Part shown: piece by piece, positions 1 to 6,644 of the stretch
Position numbering within the stretch: the first letter of the stretch is position 1
How the letters are laid out: every line of letters starts with the position of its first letter
Assembly: GCA_029262915.1 (NCBI GenBank)
Contig: JAJCYN010000338.1
Location: 1-23,033 of the forward strand
Length of the DNA stretch: 23,033 bases
Direction: 5' to 3'
Origin: Flavobacteriales bacterium
GTDB lineage: Bacteria; Bacteroidota; Bacteroidia; Flavobacteriales_E; Vicingaceae
Made by a program: the position numbers and the translations under genes
Notes under the pieces: generated by a model
Database searches by the model: none
Seen by the model: the letters and a program-made list of their open reading frames with translations, nothing else
What the model was told of the DNA's origin: nothing

Positions 1-705
1 CAAGCCCTAAAGAGCGTTAATATTGCTATGGAAGAAAATAGTGTGACGGCATTTATCGGTCCATCAGGTTGTGGAAAGTCTACGTTTTTACGTTGTTTTA
101 ACAGAATGAATGATTATATCGATGACTTTTCTATTAAAGGGGAAGTCCGAATAGATGGCAAAAAGGTGTACTGGAAAAATGTTGCTGTTGAAGAATTAAG
201 GAAAGAAGTTGGTATGGTTTTTCAAAAACCAAATCCATTTCCTAAATCCATTTTTGATAATGTCGCTTATGGATTAAAAATACAAGGAATTAATGACAAA
301 ACCTTTATAGAAGAACGAGTTATAAAATCATTAAAAGATGTTGCTCTCTGGGATGAAGTAAAAGATGAAATGAAGAAATCTGCACTAGCCCTTTCAGGTG
401 GACAGCAGCAGAGATTATGTATAGCCAGAACACTAGCCGTTGAACCTAAAATTATTTTGATGGACGAACCAACATCTGCCTTAGATCCTATTTCTACTGC
501 TAAGATTGAAGAGTTAATGTTTGAATTAAAGAAAGAGTATACCATTGTAATTGTTACTCACAATATGCAACAAGCTGGTAGAATTAGTGATAAAACAGCT
601 TTTTTTTATATGGGAGAATTGATTGAGTTTGGAGAGACCAAACAAATTTTTACCAACCCTCAAAAAGAAAGAACTCAAAATTACATAACAGGACGTTTCG
701 GATAA
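1..705 (+). CDS. pstB: PstB, phosphate ABC transporter ATPase (5' end cut)
   Basis: ATP-binding subunit of the high-affinity phosphate importer PstSCAB; it works at the cytoplasmic face of the inner membrane and couples ATP hydrolysis to phosphate uptake. The frame is open from base 1, so the gene starts before the window; an internal ATG at 28 is not the real start. Seen in order: Walker A GPSGCGKS (58-81), Q-loop in [11 protein letters not shown] signature LSGGQQQR (about 391-414), Walker B IILMDEP with D-loop SALD, and the H-loop histidine in VTHNMQQ. The QKPNPFP stretch and the FNRMND run after Walker A are typical of PstB rather than of other ABC ATPases. By usual PstB length (about 250 residues) roughly 15-20 residues are missing. 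phoU follows after 11 nt, the classic pst-phoU operon end. Confidence 0.96.
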   Translation, partial: QALKSVNIAMEENSVTAFIGPSGCGKSTFLRCFNRMNDYIDDFSIKGEVRIDGKKVYWKNVAVEELRKEVGMVFQKPNPFPKSIFDNVAYGLKIQGINDKTFIEERVIKSLKDVALWDEVKDEMKKSALALSGGQQQRLCIARTLAVEPKIILMDEPTSALDPISTAKIEELMFELKKEYTIVIVTHNMQQAGRISDKTAFFYMGELIEFGETKQIFTNPQKERTQNYITGRFG

Positions 706-716
706 ACAATATAAAT

Positions 717-1385
717 ATGACACAATTAGAATCAGAATTAGATCAAATAAAACAGCAAGTTATCGAAATGATGGACTTGGTAAAAAGTCAATTAGCTAAA
801 GGAAAAGAGGCTGTTTTGACCTTTGATAAAGATTTGGTGCATGAAATAAATGCCAATGAAAATCGAGTAAACGCTATGGAGCTAAACATTGATAGAGATG
901 TTGAAAATTCTTTAGCATTACACAGTCCTGTGGCAATTGATTTACGTTTTGTAATGGCATCTTTTAAAATTAGTGCTGATTTGGAAAGATTAGGAGACAA
1001 TGCTGTTGGAATTGCTAAATACATCAATAATGTTGACGAACAATTGTCTCCAAAAAATCTTAATAAAATTCGTTTTGCTGAAATGTATGAAAATGCCTTG
1101 GCCATGTTGGATGATATTTTTGAAGCTTTTGAAAAAGAAGATACCAAACTAGCAAGAAAAGTATTTATTAAAGATCAAGTATTAAACGAAATTAATAGCG
1201 AAGCAGCCGGTATTGTTATTGAACTAATTAAAGAAAGCCCTGACAAAATTCAAAACTATATTTACCTACTGTCTATTATAAGAAAATTAGAAAGAGTTGG
1301 TGACTTGGCTAAAAATATCGCAGAAGAATTGATTTTTTATATGGAAGCAAAGGTTTTAAAGCATAGAAAAAAGAAACTTAGATAG
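717..1385 (+). CDS. phoU: PhoU, phosphate signalling / Pst regulator
   Basis: All-helical peripheral protein that links PstSCAB to the PhoR sensor kinase, represses the Pho response when phosphate is ample and limits uptake. The 222 residues form two similar three-helix bundles. Each carries the PhoU metal-site type motif: LERLGD at about residues 89-94 and LERVGD at about 191-196, both inside longer helices. The length is usual for the family. It lies 11 nt after pstB on the same strand and is probably the last gene of the pst operon, since a hairpin and then a separate Pho-type promoter follow. The C-terminus is very basic (residues 213-222, rich in Lys and Arg). The family assignment is secure; the signalling role is inferred from known PhoU proteins. 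Confidence 0.95.
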   Translation: MTQLESELDQIKQQVIEMMDLVKSQLAKGKEAVLTFDKDLVHEINANENRVNAMELNIDRDVENSLALHSPVAIDLRFVMASFKISADLERLGDNAVGIAKYINNVDEQLSPKNLNKIRFAEMYENALAMLDDIFEAFEKEDTKLARKVFIKDQVLNEINSEAAGIVIELIKESPDKIQNYIYLLSIIRKLERVGDLAKNIAEELIFYMEAKVLKHRKKKLR

Positions 1386-1447
1386 AACCCATAGAAAGGC
1401 TATACAGAAAAATGACTCATAGCGTAAGTGAAACGTCCACAATCCAT

Positions 1448-1464
1448 AACACTTCTAGTGTTTT
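1448..1464 (+). terminator. Possible terminator after pst-phoU
   Basis: Six-base arms AACACT (1448-1453) and AGTGTT (1457-1462) enclose a TCT loop and are followed by only a short T run. It is the only hairpin seen between phoU and the next promoter. The stem is short, so termination here is an inference. Confidence 0.4.
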
Positions 1465-1471
1465 CACCCTC

Positions 1472-1559
1472 TTAACATAAAGTTAATATTCCTTAACTAT
1501 CTATTAACATAATCATAAAGTAGGTTTTACACCTTAGTCAATTTCTTGTCGTTTCTTTG
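1472..1559 (+). promoter_or_regulatory. Pho-box array and promoter of the 106-residue protein gene
   Basis: TTAAC/TTAAT half-sites start at 1472, 1483, 1493 and 1504 (spacing 11, 10, 11). A weak ATAAA at 1515 and TTTAC at 1526 continue the 11-nt phase. The likely -7 element TTTCTTTG (1552-1559; one mismatch to TAnnTTTG) begins exactly 26 nt after the start of the 1526 half-site, and the ATG lies 24 nt further on. Direct TTAAC-like repeats with 11-nt spacing are the known binding pattern of PhoB/PhoP-type regulators. Here they follow pstB-phoU, so a Pho box is the natural reading. Confidence 0.72.
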
Positions 1560-1582
1560 CTATGAATTAAAACTTAAAAAAG

Positions 1583-1903
1583 ATGAAATTAATTGCTTTA
1601 GTTATAACATTATGTAGTTTGACAACCGTTTTTGCAAATAACAACAATGAAAAAGAAAAGTTGAAAAGCTTTTCGATTAGCGGAAAGGTGATAGATGAGA
1701 ATGAGAGTTTAACAGGGGTTAAAATTGTTTTAGACGGAAAAGAGCGGATTGTTTATACAGATTTTGATGGAAATTTCACTTTAGAAAATGTAATAGCAGG
1801 AAAACATACTATTTCTCTAAGCTTGATAACCTACAACAATAAAGAAATTACCTTCAACTCAGCGGACAAAAACACCCTTGAAATAGAATTAGAGACAAAA
1901 TAA
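1583..1903 (+). CDS. Small exported single-domain CarboxypepD_reg-like protein
   Basis: 106 residues. Residues 1-18 form a Sec signal peptide ending near VFA-NN. Residues about 30-106 are a single beta-sandwich of the CarboxypepD_reg-like / DUF4480 type: SGKVIDENESLTGVKIVLDG, then YTDFDGNFTLENVIAGKH and a final strand run. The same fold forms the N-terminal extension of many Bacteroidota TonB-dependent receptors, including the one at 3613-6426, but here it stands alone with no plug, barrel or enzyme domain. No lipobox cysteine follows the signal peptide, so it is probably periplasmic or secreted. It has its own Pho-type promoter and ends before a strong hairpin terminator. Function unknown; the regulatory context suggests a role in phosphate starvation. 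Confidence 0.85.
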   Translation: MKLIALVITLCSLTTVFANNNNEKEKLKSFSISGKVIDENESLTGVKIVLDGKERIVYTDFDGNFTLENVIAGKHTISLSLITYNNKEITFNSADKNTLEIELETK

Positions 1904-1928
1904 TAGTTGCCTCTTGATAAACTATAGA

Positions 1929-1958
1929 AGCTCCTGTAACCGCAGGGGCTTTTCTTTT
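1929..1958 (+). terminator. Rho-independent terminator after the 106-residue protein gene
   Basis: AGCTCCTG (1929-1936) pairs with CAGGGGCT (1943-1950), with one G-T wobble, and a T-rich tail runs to 1958. It lies 26 nt after the stop codon. The next gene starts 25 nt after the tail with no convincing promoter between, so read-through may supply it. Confidence 0.75.
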
Positions 1959-1983
1959 GACTATTACTTAAATATAAAACCCT

Positions 1984-2445
1984 ATGAGCTTTAAAACAAC
2001 TTTAATCGTAATATCGATACTCTTTAGTACGGCATTATTCAGTCAACAAATCACTAAGAAAAATGGTTTTTATGTCAATGAGAAAGGAGAAAAATACTCA
2101 GGGATTTATATTTCCTATTTTCCGGACAATTCCAAAGAAGCAGTTTTCACCATTAAAAATGGAGTTGAAAATGGTTCGGTTGAATTCTATCATTCAACGA
2201 ATGAAATAATGGAGCAGGGTAATTTTCGAGATGGTGTAAAACATGGGAAATGGGTTAGATGGTCAATTGGAGGGAATAAGTTAGCTGAAGCTAACTACAA
2301 TAAAGGAAAAAAGCAGGGCAAGTGGCTAATTTGGGATGAAAGAGGAACTAAGCGATATGAGATGTTTTACGCTAACGGAGCTAAAACAGGTACATGGATG
2401 ATATGGGATGAGCAAGGACAAATTTCCAATAAAAAACAATATTAG
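1984..2445 (+). CDS. Exported MORN / YwqK-type repeat protein
   Basis: 153 residues with a signal peptide (about 1-20, ending FS-QQ). The body is a run of MORN-like repeats with exact 24-residue period: GS at 64, then GKW at 88, GKW at 112 and GTW at 136, each followed by an aromatic pair (VRWS, LIWDERG, MIWDEQG). Such proteins are often labelled 'YwqK family antitoxin', but that name rests on little evidence and nothing toxin-like sits beside it. MORN-type repeats form beta-hairpin strips for binding, so an envelope or surface binding role is possible. Its start lies just after the preceding terminator, and its stop is followed at once by a Pho-box array serving the next gene. No clear promoter of its own: TTCTTTTG at 1952-1959 is a weak candidate inside the terminator tail. 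Confidence 0.85.
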   Translation: MSFKTTLIVISILFSTALFSQQITKKNGFYVNEKGEKYSGIYISYFPDNSKEAVFTIKNGVENGSVEFYHSTNEIMEQGNFRDGVKHGKWVRWSIGGNKLAEANYNKGKKQGKWLIWDERGTKRYEMFYANGAKTGTWMIWDEQGQISNKKQY

Positions 2446-2446
2446 T

Positions 2447-2502
2447 TTAATAGACTCTTAACACTAGGTTAACCACTAAGTAATGGCGTTCAACTAATTT
2501 TA
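2447..2502 (+). promoter_or_regulatory. Pho-box array and promoter of the Asn-Asn response regulator
   Basis: Half-sites TTAAT (2447), TTAAC (2458) and TTAAC (2469) are spaced exactly 11 nt apart and begin two bases after the stop codon of the preceding gene. The -7 element TAATTTTA (2495-2502; one mismatch to TAnnTTTG) starts 26 nt after the start of the last half-site. The ATG is 10 nt after it, so the leader is very short. Confidence 0.75.
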
Positions 2503-2511
2503 GTATTAGAA

Positions 2512-3189
2512 ATGAAAGCCATGATAAACATACTCAGCAACAATTCTTCAGAATTAGAAAGAACCCATAAACTATTCGAAAGCGAAGGCTTTGATGTTTC
2601 TTCATATTCTGCTGTAAATGAAGAAACCATTAATAATGTTTATAAAAATCATCCTGACATTATTTTACTGGATTTGGATATTGAAAATTCAGATGGAATA
2701 GAATTATGCCATCAATTGAAGTCAGAAAATACATTGAATTCTTTTATTGTAATTTTTACTGAACGTAAAGACGAATACATACAAATTGCGGGGTTTAAAG
2801 CTGGTGCTGATGATTTCATTGTCAAGCCCATTAATCCACGAATATTGATTAAAAGAATTGAGGCACTATTAAAAAGAACCCCTCTTAATCCAAAAGAATC
2901 AGATCCCATGATACTATCCTTTAGAAACTTAAAAATTGACAGATCACGTTACTTAATATACAATGACGGAAAATCTTTTACGCTACCTCGTAAGGAGTTT
3001 GAAATGCTTTATATGCTAATTAGCCAACCACAAAAGGTGTTTTCTCGTGAAGAGATTTTCCAAAAAGTATGGAAAAAAAATAACTGCATGAACTCTCGGG
3101 TTATAGATGTTCACATTAGAAAAATTCGAGAGAAAATAGGAGAAAACACCATCAATACTGTTAAGGGTATTGGTTATCAATTAGCATAA
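2512..3189 (+). CDS. OmpR/PhoB-type response regulator with degenerate receiver
   Basis: 225 residues: receiver (about 1-120) and winged-helix Trans_reg_C domain (about 135-225). The phospho-acceptor position (D54 in LLDLD), T83 and K105 (VKP) are kept. The acidic pair that binds Mg2+ in normal receivers is replaced by Asn-Asn (N10, N11, in ILSNNS); the paralogue at 8252-8929 has D10-D11 at the same aligned places. Phosphorylation by the usual chemistry should therefore be weak or absent. The recognition-helix region VIDVHIRKIREK is almost the same as TIDVHIRKLREK in that paralogue, so both may read the same DNA sites. No histidine kinase is adjacent, and the gene sits under a three-repeat Pho box. 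It may be a phosphorylation-independent modulator of the Pho response. The start could also be the ATG three codons later. Confidence 0.9.
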   Translation: MKAMINILSNNSSELERTHKLFESEGFDVSSYSAVNEETINNVYKNHPDIILLDLDIENSDGIELCHQLKSENTLNSFIVIFTERKDEYIQIAGFKAGADDFIVKPINPRILIKRIEALLKRTPLNPKESDPMILSFRNLKIDRSRYLIYNDGKSFTLPRKEFEMLYMLISQPQKVFSREEIFQKVWKKNNCMNSRVIDVHIRKIREKIGENTINTVKGIGYQLA

Positions 3190-3304
3190 GTTTATACCTA
3201 CAATTCTGAGTCATCATACTCACCTGAATCTGTTTCTATTCCAACAAAACCAACTTTAACTTCGGCTCTATTCTTTTTCCAAGAAACATTAAATTATAAA
3301 ATAC

Positions 3305-3360
3305 TTAATGATATGATAATTTTTCTTTAATCAGACTGTTCAATCTCGATTCTAATTTTG
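3305..3360 (+). promoter_or_regulatory. Pho-box array and promoter of the 65-residue protein gene
   Basis: Half-sites TTAAT (3305), ATAAT (3316) and TTAAT (3327) at 11-nt spacing are followed by a perfect -7 element TAATTTTG (3353-3360), which starts exactly 26 nt after the start of the last half-site. The ATG of the small gene is 26 nt downstream of the element. The architecture matches the promoters at 2447-2502 and 8184-8232. Confidence 0.72.
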
Positions 3361-3385
3361 ATGTAAAATATTAAATGATAAAATT

Positions 3386-3583
3386 ATGAAACGAACAAGA
3401 ATCTATTTAAGCAAAACCGACTACTATGCTTCTCCTGTACCAAGGTATGATGAGAAAGAAAATTTGCAACAGCAATCAAGTAAAAGGGAGCGAAAAAGAT
3501 GGAGATTTATAAAGGTAAAGTTGTTTTCTTATGCGAGTATAAATAGTACTATTGAATCTGAAGGATGGGAATTAGGAATATAA
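3386..3583 (+). CDS. Small basic protein of unknown function, Pho-type promoter
   Basis: 65 residues. It is not recognised. There is no signal peptide or membrane segment. The N-terminal half has Tyr-rich stretches (IYLSKTDYYASPVPRYD), the middle is strongly basic (KRERKRWR, about residues 33-40) and the tail is short (ESEGWELGI). Alone such a short reading frame would be doubtful. A perfect Bacteroidota -7 element and a phased Pho-box array stand at the right distance upstream, which argues for a real gene. It ends 29 nt from the convergent stop of the TonB-dependent receptor gene. It could be a nucleic-acid- or phosphate-binding regulator, but nothing in the sequence decides this. Confidence 0.6.
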   Translation: MKRTRIYLSKTDYYASPVPRYDEKENLQQQSSKRERKRWRFIKVKLFSYASINSTIESEGWELGI

Positions 3584-3612
3584 ACAGAACCTATCCCCAA
3601 ACAACAATTGAT

Positions 3613-6426
3613 TTATCCTATCAAATACTTAATTCCTAAACTAAATGTAGCCCCTTTTTTGTAAGAATTAAAGATATATTCTTCGCTTTTATAACTGTAT
3701 GTCTTTTTAACAAGTGGGTTTAAAATATTTTGAGCCTTAAACTTTAAGCTAAAATGTTTGCCTAGTTTTTTGCTGATGTTAAAATCTAATTGATGAACCG
3801 GCTGTTGATAAACATTTGGGGTTGCTCCCACAATAACTACCGAAATTTTCTCTCCCGAAACATTGTAACTTAGGTTAGCAGAAAGTCCCAAAGAATCATT
3901 ATTATATCCTAAGTAAAAATTAATGATGTATGGAGATTGTCCGAACAAACTTCTTGTATCATCTGCTTCAGAATCACTTGCTCTAATTAATTCCAATTCT
4001 TGAGCATCTATTCCTACTTCTGAGAAAACATAGGTAAAGTTACCTCCCACATTGAAGGTGTTTACTGAATCAGACAGAAAACCAAGCTTCTTTTTAATTT
4101 CAAATTCAGCTCCATAAACTGTTGCTTTATCAATATTCCTCCAGGTTAATTCTGAGTTCTGAGCTTGAGTATTAAATACCAATTCTATTGGGTTTGTAAA
4201 AGATTTGTAAAATCCTCCTACAGAAATAAGTTCGCCAAAGTTAGGAAAGAGTTCATACCTCAAATCAAGGTTGTTTACCAATGTTCTCTCTAACTCTGGA
4301 TTTCCAACGATAATCCAGTTAGTTGAAAAATCATAGGTTGCAAAGGGTGCTATTTCTCTAAATGTAGGTCTGGCCAATGTTCTTGAATATGCAGCTCTCA
4401 AATTGCTTTTTCCTGTGAGGGCATAAGTTGTATTTAAGGCTGGCAATATATCAGCCTCTTTCAATTTTCCTACTTTCTCATCTTTATCGAAACTCCTCAC
4501 AAAAATATCGGTTGTTTCTAATCGAGCTCCAGTTACAACCCTTAGTTTTTTGGTAGCCCAAATGTCTCCCATTAAATATCCTGCAAAAACAGATTGATCA
4601 GCTGAATAACTATTCCTACGTTCTGTTGCATCCTCAATATAGAGGTAATCCGAAACTGGGTTTCCTGCTGTTGGTAACACCATATTATCGTTATTCAAAT
4701 AATCAGCAACATTGCCATTATAAGTTAAAAAACCTTGTGACCGATAATTGTACCTGTTCTCTGTTAAGATCCTTTCTTGTCTCAACATTGCCCCTCCAAA
4801 TTTAATTTTTGATACTTTTTCATCTTTTTCTATAAGGTCAAATTCAAAGTTTATTTTCCCATCGGTTGTTGTTTGGTTTAACTCTCTATAATATCTTGTT
4901 GGAACGGGATAAATAGATGCCTGAATGCTATAATTGGTATCTCCAGTAAATTCGTCAACGATATAATCATTGGAAAAATAACGTAAATCTGGTTGGTTCT
5001 GATTGGATTGTGAATAGGCGTAGATCCAATCTACTTTTAACTTCTTTAATCCTTCAAAAGAATGTTCTCCTTTGGTTTGGTAACTACTTAAGGCATTTTC
5101 TTCATATTCTAATGCTCTTGTTTGAAAGAATAAGCCTTTTTGATCTGCAGGAATCTCCCCTTCTTGAAAAGTAGTGGTTTTTACTCCGTTTTGATTTCTT
5201 AAATAAACAAACCCGAGCTTATGGTTGGGAGTGATTTTATAAGAAAGATTAGCAATCGCTCCCCACAATACATTTTCTTTAGATTTGGTATCTTTTAATG
5301 TTCTTTGTGCATTTAACTCATTCACATCATCCACATTTCCTGTTAACTCGTAACGATTGGTAAAAGCTTCATCGTCTCTATGGTCAAATGTCTTAGAGTA
5401 AGATAGTCCAACAACAAATCCTAAACCTTTTCCAAATAGTGTGGTTTGATTTCCAACAGACATTGAATAACCTTGGTTTAAAAAGGATTTTTTCTCACTA
5501 ACGTCCATCTCTTTATTAAAAGATTTTCCCACTGCTTCTAAACGGTCATTTTCTACAAACAATGCCGGTATATTTCCAGTTGAAGCAGGTTGATCTCTAG
5601 TTCCATTATCAAAACTTAAATAATCTGTGCCTCCACCTTCATAAGTTAAAAATCCATCTTTTAAACTAGAGGCTGTATTGTAACCCAATGAACTGGAAAA
5701 TTGAAAAGTAAATTGTTCTGGAAAATCTTTTGTTTCAATATCAACCAATCCACCCGTAAAGCTACCAGGAAGGTCGGGAGTAAAAGATTTTATGACTTTC
5801 ATATTTTCAATCATATTTGTTGGAAACAAATCCAACTGTACTGCATTTCTATTTGGATCTAATCCCGGTATTTCAGCTTTGTTGATAGTGGTTTTGCTGT
5901 ACCGATCACTCAGCCCTCTTACATAGACATATTTTCCACCTTCTATTGTTAAGCCTGTTACTCTTTTAGCAGCAGAAGCAGCATTACCATCACCTCTTTT
6001 GGCGATTTCTTTAGCTCCGATTACCTCCATTACTGTAGCTGATTTTTTCTTGACCTGCAACAAATAGGATTCATTCTTTCTATCGGCTTTGGCTGATATG
6101 GTAAACGTGTTAATTGCCATAGCCGAGGTGCTTAGCGAAAAATTGTGAGAAACTGTTTCTCCATCTTTAATGGTAAGTTTAATTGTATCTGAACGATAAG
6201 AAATGTAGGAACAGATAAGTTGATACTCCCCAGGCTTAACATTAGTAATTCGGTAATTTCCGTCTATATCTGCCATTGACCCTGTTGTGGTCCCAAATAA
6301 GAAAACAGTTGCTCCAATTAGTTCTTCTCCCGATTCAGGATCAATTACTTTTCCTTGAATAACTCCTTGTGAAAAACTGATGTTCATACTTAGTGTAAAG
6401 AGTATGGTATATAATATTTTGTTCAT
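3613..6426 (-). CDS. TonB-dependent outer-membrane receptor with CarboxypepD_reg domain
   Basis: 937 residues. Signal peptide at 1-19 (ends ISFS-QG); CarboxypepD_reg-like domain at about 22-105 (GKVIDPESGEELIGATVFL, DIDGNYRITNVKPGEYQL); TonB plug at about 125-240 (VKKKSATVMEVIGAKEIAKR, YVYVRGLSDRYSKTTI, GGLVDIETKDFPE); then a 22-stranded-type barrel to a C-terminal strand ending GATFSLGIKYLIG. It is an energy-dependent importer in the outer membrane. There is no SusD partner next to it, so it is not a standard SusCD glycan system. The upstream neighbour on the same strand is a lipoprotein gene, separated by a terminator, and both have Pho-type promoters. The likely substrate is a phosphate source such as a phosphorylated organic compound; this is inferred only from regulation and place. 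Confidence 0.93.
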   Translation of the reverse strand: MNKILYTILFTLSMNISFSQGVIQGKVIDPESGEELIGATVFLFGTTTGSMADIDGNYRITNVKPGEYQLICSYISYRSDTIKLTIKDGETVSHNFSLSTSAMAINTFTISAKADRKNESYLLQVKKKSATVMEVIGAKEIAKRGDGNAASAAKRVTGLTIEGGKYVYVRGLSDRYSKTTINKAEIPGLDPNRNAVQLDLFPTNMIENMKVIKSFTPDLPGSFTGGLVDIETKDFPEQFTFQFSSSLGYNTASSLKDGFLTYEGGGTDYLSFDNGTRDQPASTGNIPALFVENDRLEAVGKSFNKEMDVSEKKSFLNQGYSMSVGNQTTLFGKGLGFVVGLSYSKTFDHRDDEAFTNRYELTGNVDDVNELNAQRTLKDTKSKENVLWGAIANLSYKITPNHKLGFVYLRNQNGVKTTTFQEGEIPADQKGLFFQTRALEYEENALSSYQTKGEHSFEGLKKLKVDWIYAYSQSNQNQPDLRYFSNDYIVDEFTGDTNYSIQASIYPVPTRYYRELNQTTTDGKINFEFDLIEKDEKVSKIKFGGAMLRQERILTENRYNYRSQGFLTYNGNVADYLNNDNMVLPTAGNPVSDYLYIEDATERRNSYSADQSVFAGYLMGDIWATKKLRVVTGARLETTDIFVRSFDKDEKVGKLKEADILPALNTTYALTGKSNLRAAYSRTLARPTFREIAPFATYDFSTNWIIVGNPELERTLVNNLDLRYELFPNFGELISVGGFYKSFTNPIELVFNTQAQNSELTWRNIDKATVYGAEFEIKKKLGFLSDSVNTFNVGGNFTYVFSEVGIDAQELELIRASDSEADDTRSLFGQSPYIINFYLGYNNDSLGLSANLSYNVSGEKISVVIVGATPNVYQQPVHQLDFNISKKLGKHFSLKFKAQNILNPLVKKTYSYKSEEYIFNSYKKGATFSLGIKYLIG

Positions 6427-6451
6427 TTAATAAGTTGTTTTTATTTTACTA

Positions 6452-6507
6452 CAAAGAAAATTATCATCTCTAATTAAGAGGTTAAACAAATGTTAAGTCT
6501 CTGTTAT
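6452..6507 (-). promoter_or_regulatory. Pho-box array and promoter of the TonB-dependent receptor gene
   Basis: On the minus strand, TTAAC at 6485-6481 and 6496-6492 and ATAAC at 6507-6503 lie 11 nt apart. The -7 element TTTCTTTG (6459-6452) starts exactly 26 nt after the first base of the proximal half-site and ends 26 nt before the ATG. The same octamer serves the promoters at 1552-1559 and 8052-8045. Confidence 0.75.
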
Positions 6508-6591
6508 CAGTAAGCAGTTGTACAGGAAAAAGAAGATGGAGGATTATTTTCAATACTCAACGTGCAAGTCTGCTTAGTTAAGGGTTTTAGC

Positions 6592-6622
6592 AAAAACAAA
6601 AGCCCCTGAAGATTCAGAGGCT
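6592..6622 (-). terminator. Terminator after the lipoprotein gene
   Basis: Arms AGCCTCTGAA and TTCAGGGGCT (6622-6601 on the minus strand, one wobble) around a short loop, followed by a T-rich run (6603-6592). It lies 22 nt after the lipoprotein stop codon and separates it from the receptor gene, so the two genes are separate transcription units. The other strand also has a short T run, but no plus-strand gene ends here. Confidence 0.78.
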
Positions 6623-6644
6623 TTTAGTAATTATTAAGTTAATA

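Noticed and set aside
1984..2445. Reading the MORN-type protein as an antitoxin.
   Set aside because: The label comes from automatic naming of YwqK relatives. The protein is exported and no toxin gene is beside it.
3198..3296. Minus-strand open stretch of about 31 codons reading VSWKKNRAEVKVGFVGIE and onward to a stop.
   Set aside because: It looks protein-like, but it has no start codon and a stop directly before it, and the promoter of the 65-residue gene lies at its edge. At most it is a remnant.
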